64,000 nt of DNA, taken from the NCBI GenBank assembly GCA_011620605.1, contig WOYW01000015.1, positions 166,975-230,974 of the forward strand, given 5' to 3'. The notes below the pieces were generated by a model that did no database searches, was not told where the DNA came from, and saw only the letters and a list, made by a program, of their open reading frames with translations. The DNA comes from Bacteroidales bacterium (GTDB taxonomy: Bacteria; Bacteroidota; Bacteroidia; Bacteroidales; UBA932). This document shows, one piece after another, positions 47,655-54,677 of the stretch. Position 1 is the stretch's first letter. The number at the start of each line of letters is the position of its first letter. A program made the translations under genes and the position numbers.

Positions 47655-47792
47655 TTATTCAATTCGGCAAACTTTTAGATCATTTTGATTTTCCCTGATC
47701 ATTTCCTCAACCATTTCCATGATGTACAAATCGTTAAGGGGTGCTCTATCCAATGCATCCTTTAACTGAATGGTTGTAATTTCGTAGGATTT
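47655..47792 (-). pseudogene. C-terminal remnant of a histidine-kinase-like ATPase gene
   Basis: Only about 45 residues remain: KSYEITTIQLKDALDRAPLN followed by residues ending NDLKVCRIE and TAA (47655-47657). The pattern resembles the C-terminal tail of the HATPase protein found between the PHP gene and the [2Fe-2S] ferredoxin in hydrogenase operons. No N-terminus, and no ATP-binding N, G1 or G2 box, is left. It continues directly from the PHP remnant in the same frame. The family assignment is from memory of operon order plus pattern. Confidence 0.55.
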
Positions 47793-48104
47793 TTCCACCT
47801 GGTCAATAGTCTGGTTTATGGCCGAGATCAACAGGTATGGTGCCTACCCCAGCACTTTTTCATTTTCATCTACCCATAGCTGGTAGCCGAAAATGTCCGG
47901 ATCGTTTGGGACCGAAGTCAAATGTTTTTCAAGGTATTGCTGCAATTTTAACCTCTTGTCTTCCGTTCCTACGTAAGCCAGGCAAAGCACTTCTTCCCGG
48001 GTGGTTATCTCGGCTCCGCATAATACCTCCACTCCCTCCCGTTGCCCCAGTCGACGGACCTCGGGCCCCTGAAGTGTTGAATTATGATCGGCTTTGACTA
48101 ACAT
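47793..48104 (-). pseudogene. PHP-domain phosphoesterase remnant
   Basis: Starts MLVKADHNSTLQGPEVRRLG. Normal PHP proteins have an LHxHT metal-binding motif and about 30 further residues between MLVKxD and TDHNST; both are missing, as if deleted in frame at the shared Asp. A TAG (47844-47846) interrupts the frame where relatives have a Glu (VLG*APYLLISAINQTIDQV). The frame then runs straight into the ATPase remnant. About the last half of the PHP domain is absent. No functional enzyme is likely. Confidence 0.75.
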
Positions 48105-48106
48105 AA

Positions 48107-48416
48107 TCAGGGATTGAGCAGCCCGTACAAACGTCCCGAGATCTCAAATGCCTGTTCAGTAGTTCCAAGGATCGGAATTCCTTCTTTTAGGGCAAGTGCC
48201 ATCGTGTCCTCATCCGGCAGACAGTTCCTTGAGGGAGGCTATAGCCATAATATTCTTGTAAGTCTGAAGGGTGATCCACATCCTGCCGGCATCGGCATAT
48301 CCCATAATTTCGCTTAACTGATCGGATGTATAACCACTTTCCACCTGATTATCCAGCCCCTGTTCACCTGTGAAAACTTTTAACTGTAATGATTCAATTA
48401 CTTCTTTAACTGTCAT
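48107..48416 (-). pseudogene. DRTGG-domain protein (second copy), deleted and frameshifted
   Basis: The first 68 codons (MTVKEVIESLQLKVFTGEQG ... ASLKELSAG) are a typical DRTGG-domain protein. The frame then hits TGA. The rest of the family sequence, DEDTMALALKEGIPILGTTE through FEISGRLYGLLNP, is encoded in another frame and ends at TGA 48107-48109. About a dozen residues of the usual VVIVNGxxP segment are missing at the joint. So a short deletion has caused a frameshift. Confidence 0.75.
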
Positions 48417-48451
48417 TTCTTAACATGTTTTTTAATAAAACGTTCTTTCCC

Positions 48452-49299
48452 CTATATTTTTTCCATCATGTCCGGATCCACCTCATGGGCGTGCATCAGT
48501 ACACAATGTTCCAATGTAGCCCTGTTGCATACTATATCATCTGCCAGAGCTTCACAGGAAGGGGCTCTGCAGGCGCCGCAATCAATATCCGGTAAAATCC
48601 TAAGCAGTTCCAAAAAATCTACACCTTTATTCTCTTCATTCTCAAATCGTTCCAGGAAATCGATCACATTGGGCATACTGTCAATCGCCAAAGACCTTCC
48701 TGTCGTAGCCCAGCGCACACCCGCAGAAGATAACGAAGAATGAATGAGATTACAGTATTCGTTCTCGTTGGCACCTTTCTGCTTGTATTTCAGAAAGACC
48801 TTGTTGTACAATTCAGACATATTGATCACTCCATTGATAGGGGAATTGTATCCCCCGACGGGAGCTTTAATAGCTGCAATTTTTGCGGTACAGGGTGTAA
48901 CATAGAAAATGCCCACATCTTCCAGGCCGTGTATCACAATGGCCCATTCTTCTTTCATGGATGGAAACAGGACCTGGATCAGCCTGACAACAGCCGGACA
49001 GAACGATGATATGACCGGTTTTTCCCCTTCAAATTCCTGGATATATTTATTAATTTCATCTACCAGCAGGTCGGCACTCTGGTCAACGGTGCATAGTTCG
49101 GTGAATCCCATTTCATACAGGGTCTCTTTGATGGCATCTAAGGTCAGGTTATCTTCAAACTGGGCAAAAAAGATAGCAGGGACCAACAGAATTCTGTGTT
49201 TGTAGCTGAATATCTGTGAAATGTCATCATCTTCCACAACAATGGCTTTCACCGGGTATACATTAAAACATTCTCCGCAATCAAACACACCATTCCAGT
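48452..49299 (-). pseudogene. HydS-like hydrogenase-family sensor, eroded
   Basis: Sequence resembles the C-terminal [FeFe]-hydrogenase-like sensor found in this operon type (SSFCPAVVRLIQVLFPSMK, GIFYVTPCTAKIAAIKAPVG, IDCGACRAPSCEALADDIVC). The N-terminal ferredoxin domain is cut: only CGECFNVYPVKA of the second cluster is left, with a Tyr where the last Cys is expected. About 20 residues before the YVTPC motif and the whole segment with the ACDESCAGG-type motif are missing. The frame is continuous with the RsbW remnant upstream. The joint position (near 49282-49303) is approximate. Confidence 0.7.
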
Positions 49300-49633
49300 A
49301 AATATTGGTAAGCACCATCCCGGCTCCAAAACCCATTTCCCTTACCTGCTGGGATGCCGTTGAAAAACCGGGTGTCATGGCTTGTTCAATATCGGCAATT
49401 CCTGGACCCTGGTCTACCAGTTTTAAAAATACTTGTTCCAGATCTATGAAGGCCTATATTTGTCCTTGGCAGGCATGGGCCACAATATTCTCTTCTGCTT
49501 CATAAAGAGCTATTACCACCCGTTTAATGACCGAGGCATCAATTCCCGGTTCTTTGAGGGTACGACGTACTTTGGATGAAGCCGTTCCTGCAGAAGTAAA
49601 ATCTCCTCCCTGGATCTGAAACGTCAATTTCAT
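49300..49633 (-). pseudogene. RsbW-like anti-sigma/HATPase remnant
   Basis: Starts MKLTFQIQGGDFTSAGTASS, with the N box ALYEAEENIVAHA of small RsbW-type ATPases. A TAG (49454-49456) follows after 59 residues, and the same frame continues with LVDQGPGIADIEQAMTPGFS and MGFGAGMVLTN, the G1/G2 region. The end of the family is missing and the frame passes into the HydS-like remnant. The start overlaps the stop of the upstream DRTGG gene by one base (TAATG). Confidence 0.7.
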
Positions 49634-49905
49634 TAATATACTCCTTTCAGGCCGGCTTTGTATAATATCCCGGATGTTTTAAATAACGAATAGGGACAGA
49701 CATTTAATACAATGCCGTTATCTTCCGCCAGTCCAACCATTTCCGGCGTCGGGGTTTTGTCCCGTACTATCAGGACGTATTTCAGATCACTCATTTCGGC
49801 GGTCCTGATACTCTGCATGTTGGATAATCCCGTGATCAACATGAAATCGGACCGGCACACAGTTAGTACGCCACTCATCAGATCAGATGCAAAACAATAT
49901 TTCAC
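49633..49905 (-). CDS. DRTGG-domain protein (first copy), N-terminus damaged or non-ATG start
   Basis: 90 residues if started at GTG 49903-49905. The frame is open to 49965 and encodes family-like residues before that (IVSPLRGSVLCGKIDADDSV), but no ATG, GTG or TTG lies upstream in frame; a TGA (49966-49968) closes it. The DRTGG-like core (FASDLMSGVLTVCRSDFMLI, RTAEMSDLKYVLIV) and the C-terminal KTSGILYKAGLKG are intact. Either the first residues were lost or an unusual start such as ATA is used. It is the most complete of the accessory genes. Confidence 0.6.
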   Translation of the reverse strand: MKYCFASDLMSGVLTVCRSDFMLITGLSNMQSIRTAEMSDLKYVLIVRDKTPTPEMVGLAEDNGIVLNVCPYSLFKTSGILYKAGLKGVY

Positions 49906-49958
49906 GCTGTCATCTGCATCAATTTTTCCGCAGAGAACGGATCCCCGGAGCGGCGATA

Positions 49959-51080
49959 CTATTTTTCAATGGATTTAATATAGCACCGTCTTCGCATATG
50001 AAGTTTTGTATCGTATTCTTTCCATACGTCTATGGCATGATTCGTTTCCAGCTGCGGATTGGTGACAGCCCACCTGAGTTTTTTCCGGATAGCCGTTTTA
50101 TTGGTGTGATAATGATAAATGGAACTCAATCCTTTTCCTTTCCAGTCCGGATGCGCTCCGTTCATCATCAGGTCTATGTCTTTATAGAATAAAAAAGCCT
50201 TTAAAATATGGAACCACCCGAAGGGAAAAATGCGTCCTTTTGCCTTTTGCAATGCTCGTGAGATGCTGGGAAATGAAATAGAAAAAGCAACCACTTTATT
50301 TTCACTGTCCACCACAAAACAGGACAATGCCGGAGTGATCAGTTTTATGTAAAATTTAATGCTGGCCTCAATCTCTTCAGGTGTCAGGGGAATGAAATTG
50401 TGTACCGTCATGAAACTTCTGTTATACATCTCAAAAAAATCATCCAGATAAGGTTTAAAGTCCCTGGGGTTTTTCCATTTCAGGACCCTGAGTTTGTACC
50501 TCTTCAGGATCATCTCGTTTACCCGTTCCACCTTGTCGGGAATGGGTTGTTTGGCCGGCATGATATACTGGATCCAGTCTACTTCCTTGGTAAAGCCCAG
50601 TTTTTCAAGAAATTCGGGATAATAGGAATAATTGTACAGACAATTGAACTGGGGCAGGTTTTCAAAACCCTCTACAACCATTCCCTGCTTGTTCCAGGTA
50701 TTAAAACCCAGCGGACCGTGAATTTCTGTCATTCCTTCCCGGCTACCCCATTCAGCCACTGTATTTATCAGTGCCTGTGCCACTTCAAAATCTTCTATCA
50801 CATCAAACCATCCGAACCGGACCCGTTTGTTGTTATATATTTCATTGGCCCGGGGATTGATAATCCCCACAATCCGGCCAATAATATTATTTTTTTCATC
50901 ACAGGCGATCCATATCTTGCGTTTGCAATAGGCCAGGCTGGGTGAATCCAGGATGCTTTTTATCTCATCGGCGATCAATGGGGGAACGTATTGAGGATGA
51001 TTTTTATAAAGTTTCAGTGGAAAACGTGCAAAGCGCTTCATTTCCTTTTGCGTGGATATTTCCCTGATCTCAAATTTCAT
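49959..51080 (-). CDS. Acetyltransferase-like (GNAT-fold) protein
   Basis: 373 residues from ATG 51078-51080, 18 bases downstream of an alternative start at 51098; the shorter form gives MKFEIREISTQKEMKRFARF and less overlap with tcdA. The sequence looks like a two-part GNAT-fold protein (RIVGIINPRANEIYNNKRVR and IHGPLGFNTWNKQGMVVEGF), found widely in Bacteroidota with unknown substrate. No catalytic residues can be assigned. It overlaps the 3' end of tcdA by 11 bases and its stop lies inside the open frame of the damaged DRTGG gene. Confidence 0.6.
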   Translation of the reverse strand: MKFEIREISTQKEMKRFARFPLKLYKNHPQYVPPLIADEIKSILDSPSLAYCKRKIWIACDEKNNIIGRIVGIINPRANEIYNNKRVRFGWFDVIEDFEVAQALINTVAEWGSREGMTEIHGPLGFNTWNKQGMVVEGFENLPQFNCLYNYSYYPEFLEKLGFTKEVDWIQYIMPAKQPIPDKVERVNEMILKRYKLRVLKWKNPRDFKPYLDDFFEMYNRSFMTVHNFIPLTPEEIEASIKFYIKLITPALSCFVVDSENKVVAFSISFPSISRALQKAKGRIFPFGWFHILKAFLFYKDIDLMMNGAHPDWKGKGLSSIYHYHTNKTAIRKKLRWAVTNPQLETNHAIDVWKEYDTKLHMRRRCYIKSIEK

Positions 51081-51825
51081 TATTTTGTTTTTTACCATTT
51101 ACAAATGTACGAATTTCCAACAGATCACAGATGACGGTCTGTGCGCAAACACACCCGAATACAGCCGGAAGGTAAGAAATGGTTCCAACCTGTGATTTTT
51201 TGTTTTTGCCCTCATATGGAATAATGGCCTTTTCATTGGGTAGCTCTACAGAGAAGACAACTTTAAAGCCTTTTCTCACACCCAGCTTACGCAATCTCTT
51301 CCGTAGTATAAACGCCAAAGGACAATTGTAGCTTTTGGAAATATCGTCAATTCTTACAGCTGTGGCGTCCATACGTGCTCCTGCGCCCATGGCGCTTACC
51401 AGTGGAATTTTTCGCTCCATAATGTAACATATCAGGGCGATCTTAGGTGACAGTGTGTCAATGGCATCCACCACATAATTGGGCTCTAGGCCGGACAACA
51501 GTCCGGGAATGGATCCCAGATCCAGGTATTGATCTATCAACGTCAGGCGGATGTCGGGATTTATCTGCAGGAGCCTTTCTTCCATAACCTGCGTTTTCAA
51601 TCGCCCGGTTGTGGTAGTAAGCGCGGGCAATTGACGGTTCCTGTTGGTATTTGTAATCAAATCACTGTCAATGAGGATCAGATGACCTGTTCCGGCACGT
51701 GCCAGCATTTCGGCAGCATATGAACCAACCCCTCCCAGACCGGCTACCATCACCGTACTATTGTGCAGGGTCTGCAGCCCTTCTTTTCCTATCAGCCACT
51801 CGGAACGACTCAGCCAATGCTCCAT
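51070..51825 (-). CDS. tcdA: tRNA threonylcarbamoyladenosine dehydratase TcdA
   Basis: 251 residues of the E1-like ThiF/MoeB superfamily. ATP site VAGLGGVGSYAAEMLARAG, R finger region TNTNRNRQLPAL and the DAIDTLSPKIAL stretch match TcdA/CsdL rather than MoeB. It cyclises the t6A modification at position 37 of ANN-decoding tRNAs. It overlaps mazG by one base and the downstream gene by 11 bases. Confidence 0.93.
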   Translation of the reverse strand: MEHWLSRSEWLIGKEGLQTLHNSTVMVAGLGGVGSYAAEMLARAGTGHLILIDSDLITNTNRNRQLPALTTTTGRLKTQVMEERLLQINPDIRLTLIDQYLDLGSIPGLLSGLEPNYVVDAIDTLSPKIALICYIMERKIPLVSAMGAGARMDATAVRIDDISKSYNCPLAFILRKRLRKLGVRKGFKVVFSVELPNEKAIIPYEGKNKKSQVGTISYLPAVFGCVCAQTVICDLLEIRTFVNGKKQNNEI

Positions 51826-52616
51826 TATTTATTTTGTGTGTTTTTGGCTTCTTCCCATATTTCATCCATTTGCTGTAGCGTCATTTTCTTAAGCGAACGG
51901 CCCTGTTTTATTGTTTTTTCCTCCAAGTAGTTAAACCTGGATATGAATGTCTTATTGGTTCGCTCCAAGGCATTTTCCGGATTTATACCATACAGGCGGG
52001 CTGCATTTACAAGGGCAAACAAAAGGTCCCCGAACTCGGCTTCCATCCTGTCCTGATCTTCGTTTTTCCATTCTGTACGAAATTCAGAGATTTCTTCGTC
52101 CACTTTATCCCACACCTGCTCTTTTTCTTCCCAATCAAAACCCATGGCCCTTGCCTTATCTTGTATCCTGAAAGATTTGATCAGGGCGGGCAAACCGGCG
52201 GGAACCCCGGAAAGAACCGATTTGTTGCCGTTTTTCTCCCTTGTTTTCAAATGCTCCCAATTCTGAATCACCTTATCTGAATTTCCAGCTTTCACGTCTC
52301 CAAACACATGCGGATGACGGTATATAAGTTTATCAGACAGCTGCGTTATAACATCTCCGATATCAAAAGCACCCTGTTCCTGCCCAATCTTGGCATAAAA
52401 AACAATGTGTAACAGGATATCTCCCAATTCTTTGGAAATTTCCTGCAAATCTTTTTTCAAAATGGCTTCACTCAGCTCATAGGTTTCTTCTATCGTAAGT
52501 GTGCGTAAGGTTTCCAGCGTCTGTTCCCTGTCCCAGGGACATTCTTCCCGCAACCGGTCCATAATATCAAGCAGTTTCCCGAACCGGTTTAAAACTTCTT
52601 TTTTGTTCGTGTTCAT
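51825..52616 (-). CDS. mazG: Nucleoside triphosphate pyrophosphohydrolase MazG
   Basis: 263 residues with two MazG domains. The first has LREECPWDREQTLETL, the metal-binding EETYELSEAI and KELGDILLHIVFYAKIG; the second has EEISEFRTEW and EAEFGDLLFALVN. It removes non-canonical or excess NTPs. The start overlaps the SAM hydrolase gene by 4 bases and the stop overlaps tcdA by one, so they are translated in a coupled way. Confidence 0.95.
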   Translation of the reverse strand: MNTNKKEVLNRFGKLLDIMDRLREECPWDREQTLETLRTLTIEETYELSEAILKKDLQEISKELGDILLHIVFYAKIGQEQGAFDIGDVITQLSDKLIYRHPHVFGDVKAGNSDKVIQNWEHLKTREKNGNKSVLSGVPAGLPALIKSFRIQDKARAMGFDWEEKEQVWDKVDEEISEFRTEWKNEDQDRMEAEFGDLLFALVNAARLYGINPENALERTNKTFISRFNYLEEKTIKQGRSLKKMTLQQMDEIWEEAKNTQNK

Positions 52617-53368
52617 TTATTAAATTGTATTTGTATTTCATCATAAAGACCTATGTTTTCCAAGGAAGATAAATTCCCCAAAAACACGGCTAATTCCATC
52701 AATCCGGCGCTGTTGAACAATGCAAGCAGTTCGCCCGGACGCACACCTGAATATCCTTCAGATATTTTTTCAATTTTCGTATATGGTCCTTGAAGGTATA
52801 TGCTATACTTTCTGCCGGAACCCACTTTTTCGAACAGGGACCGGGATATGTTAGTAACGGCATTCCCATAGGAATCAATATAGATAACCTGACCCATTAT
52901 ATAATCTTTTTCTGCGACTGCAGACAGTCTGACTTCCGTTTTCATTACGGCCGGTAATGTGAGGTCTTCCAGCTTCTTTTCCACAATTGCCCGGACCGCC
53001 TTTATATAAGCATCCAATTCAGAAAACGTTCCCTGTGCCGTATATACGGCACGAATCCATTCGGGTTCGCTGTCAAAGAGCAGGGAAAAACGTCCGTCGT
53101 TAACGGTTATGAAATAATGATGGTCATAATATGCTACGGACATAGGCAATTGATCCGTTGCCTGGGCCTGTACCGCCAATATGTGTATACTGCCGGAAGG
53201 ATACCTTGAATAAGCCTGACGTAAGACAAAAACACCCATTCTTACATCAAAGTGATTGATGTGATGAGTCACTTCAAACAGGGAGGCTACTCCCAGTAAA
53301 CCTCCCTCCAGGGCTCCGGCATAAAAGTCACGTTTATTCCAATCACTTGTTACGGTAACAACAGGCAT
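52613..53368 (-). CDS. SAM hydroxide adenosyltransferase (DUF62 family)
   Basis: 251 residues from ATG 53366-53368; an upstream TTG start (53392) is rejected because it sits on the promoter box. Family features: VTVTSDWNKRDFYAGALEGG, THHINHFDVRMGVFVLRQAY, the YHHYFITVNDG-like DHHYFITVNDG and YIDSYGNAVTNIS. Members hydrolyse S-adenosylmethionine to adenosine and methionine; a few make halogenated products, but the 5'-chloro/fluoro insertion loop is not apparent. It is the first gene of a four-gene overlapping run. Confidence 0.88.
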   Translation of the reverse strand: MPVVTVTSDWNKRDFYAGALEGGLLGVASLFEVTHHINHFDVRMGVFVLRQAYSRYPSGSIHILAVQAQATDQLPMSVAYYDHHYFITVNDGRFSLLFDSEPEWIRAVYTAQGTFSELDAYIKAVRAIVEKKLEDLTLPAVMKTEVRLSAVAEKDYIMGQVIYIDSYGNAVTNISRSLFEKVGSGRKYSIYLQGPYTKIEKISEGYSGVRPGELLALFNSAGLMELAVFLGNLSSLENIGLYDEIQIQFNK

Positions 53369-53389
53369 ATTTATCCGGAATTGTTGTTG

Positions 53390-53397
53390 CAAAGGTA
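53390..53397 (-). promoter_or_regulatory. Putative -7 box for the SAM hydrolase-mazG-tcdA run
   Basis: TACCTTTG on the minus strand, TAnnTTTG match, 21 bases before the ATG. Confidence 0.5.
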
Positions 53398-53468
53398 AGC
53401 ATTTAGAAGATGTTTTGTCGTGTCGCTAAAAATGTTTTACTTTATCCCCTCTAAACACCCATAAACAA

Positions 53469-54668
53469 ATGAAGACATCCAAATTAAAAAGCATCCTGCT
53501 CATCTGTTTGAGCCTGACTATGCTATATTCATGCGATCCTTCGGATCAAACAGGGTACCTTGTCGTTGCCCCGGTTCGTCTTGATATGGCTCCTGTCGCT
53601 GCTACCAGAACGGTTACAGTAAGGTCCAGCGAAAGCTGGTTCCTGGAGCAGGTCGGCCAGGAAGACTGGTGTACCGTATACCCCGACAAAGGCACTCCCG
53701 GTGAGACACAAATAACAGTAACTGTTACCCCAATGCCTGATGTCTGGCCCAGAATAGCTCTTTTTTCCGTTACATCTGTTTCCGGACTTGAAAAATTTCT
53801 TGAAGTAGAACAGACTGATGAAGACGGATTGAATTACTTCCTGGAATTTTACGGGGATCCCAATCCTTCCATGTTTGTCTATCCCCGGGATGTAGAGCCT
53901 GTTAAATTACTGGTTAACACCAATACTCCATCGTGGAACGCTTTTGTTTCGGAAGATGCCCGTGAATGGCTCACTGCAGAAAGGAAAGATGATACTTTGT
54001 TTATCTACGTAGCCGATGTTGATCGTCCCGAGGGACGTGAGGGGACCGTAACGGCCTCCGCCGGAGGATCCATTTCAGCATCCATATCTTTCGATCAGAT
54101 GGGCCTGCATGATTTTGGTGCGCCCACTTCCGATTTTACTTTATCCGTCCCGGGTGTGCCGGATTCCGACCTGGCATTCAGTTATGTTTATAGAAGAGCC
54201 CGGATAACTTTGTTGTACATGTCGGCTTCATGGTGTCCTGATTGCAGCAATTTTCTGCCTAAAGTCAAAGAATTATATGAGGAATTTTCGCCTCACGGAT
54301 TCAAGATTTACGGGGTGTTCATGGAAATTGAAGGACGGGAACAGGAATATTACGATTACGTAAACAATAACGGCCTTAATGATGTTGATGAAACGACCGG
54401 CAACAAGATCTGGTGGGAATTTCGTCCTGTTTTCAATCCGCTGGAAGAAAGAAAGGTAAATGATTTAACAAGGTTGTTCTACGGAGATGCCCTGTTAACG
54501 GGAGAAGTAAACAACTTTTTCCCGGCTTTCTTCTTTGTGGACGGAGGTGGAAATATCCGGAAAGTGTATGTGGACAATTACGTGCTTCGCACCGATGCTG
54601 CTATCAATTCCCTGTATAGAAACATGCGAACCTACTTAAGCCGACAACTTGAATGTTGCGGCGGTTAA
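53469..54668 (+). CDS. Lipoprotein with BACON-like domains and a thioredoxin-fold domain
   Basis: 399 residues. A signal peptide ends in MLYSC with lipidated Cys 22. Two BACON-like Ig domains (about 30-117 with SSESWFLEQVGQEDWCTVYP, and about 125-210 with NTPSWNAFVSEDAREWLTAE) precede a TlpA-like thioredoxin domain with CxxC C256-P-D-C259 in SASWCPDCSNFLP. Unusually, the thioredoxin domain is extended (270-345) by a segment GREQEYYDYVNNNGLNDVD. It likely works in the periplasm or on the cell surface on disulfide bonds; the substrate is unknown. It is isolated, with no operon partner. Confidence 0.75.
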   Translation: MKTSKLKSILLICLSLTMLYSCDPSDQTGYLVVAPVRLDMAPVAATRTVTVRSSESWFLEQVGQEDWCTVYPDKGTPGETQITVTVTPMPDVWPRIALFSVTSVSGLEKFLEVEQTDEDGLNYFLEFYGDPNPSMFVYPRDVEPVKLLVNTNTPSWNAFVSEDAREWLTAERKDDTLFIYVADVDRPEGREGTVTASAGGSISASISFDQMGLHDFGAPTSDFTLSVPGVPDSDLAFSYVYRRARITLLYMSASWCPDCSNFLPKVKELYEEFSPHGFKIYGVFMEIEGREQEYYDYVNNNGLNDVDETTGNKIWWEFRPVFNPLEERKVNDLTRLFYGDALLTGEVNNFFPAFFFVDGGGNIRKVYVDNYVLRTDAAINSLYRNMRTYLSRQLECCGG

Positions 54669-54677
54669 GCCGGTCCT

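Noticed and set aside
47844..49456. UAG recoded as an amino acid, since both nonsense codons in the hydrogenase accessory region are TAG
   Set aside because: TAG ends other healthy genes here (the DUF4295 gene, meaB, the FKBP lipoprotein), prfA is present, and the same genes also carry deletions and a frameshift. Pseudogene decay is simpler.
47600..49960. Horizontal island or mobile element explaining the disrupted region
   Set aside because: No integrase, transposase, terminal repeats or tRNA end was found, and the remnants keep the normal hydrogenase operon order.
52613..53368. A halogenase making chloro- or fluoro-adenosine
   Set aside because: The family also includes plain SAM hydrolases, the halide-specific insertion is not apparent, and the mazG-tcdA context does not suggest a specialised product.
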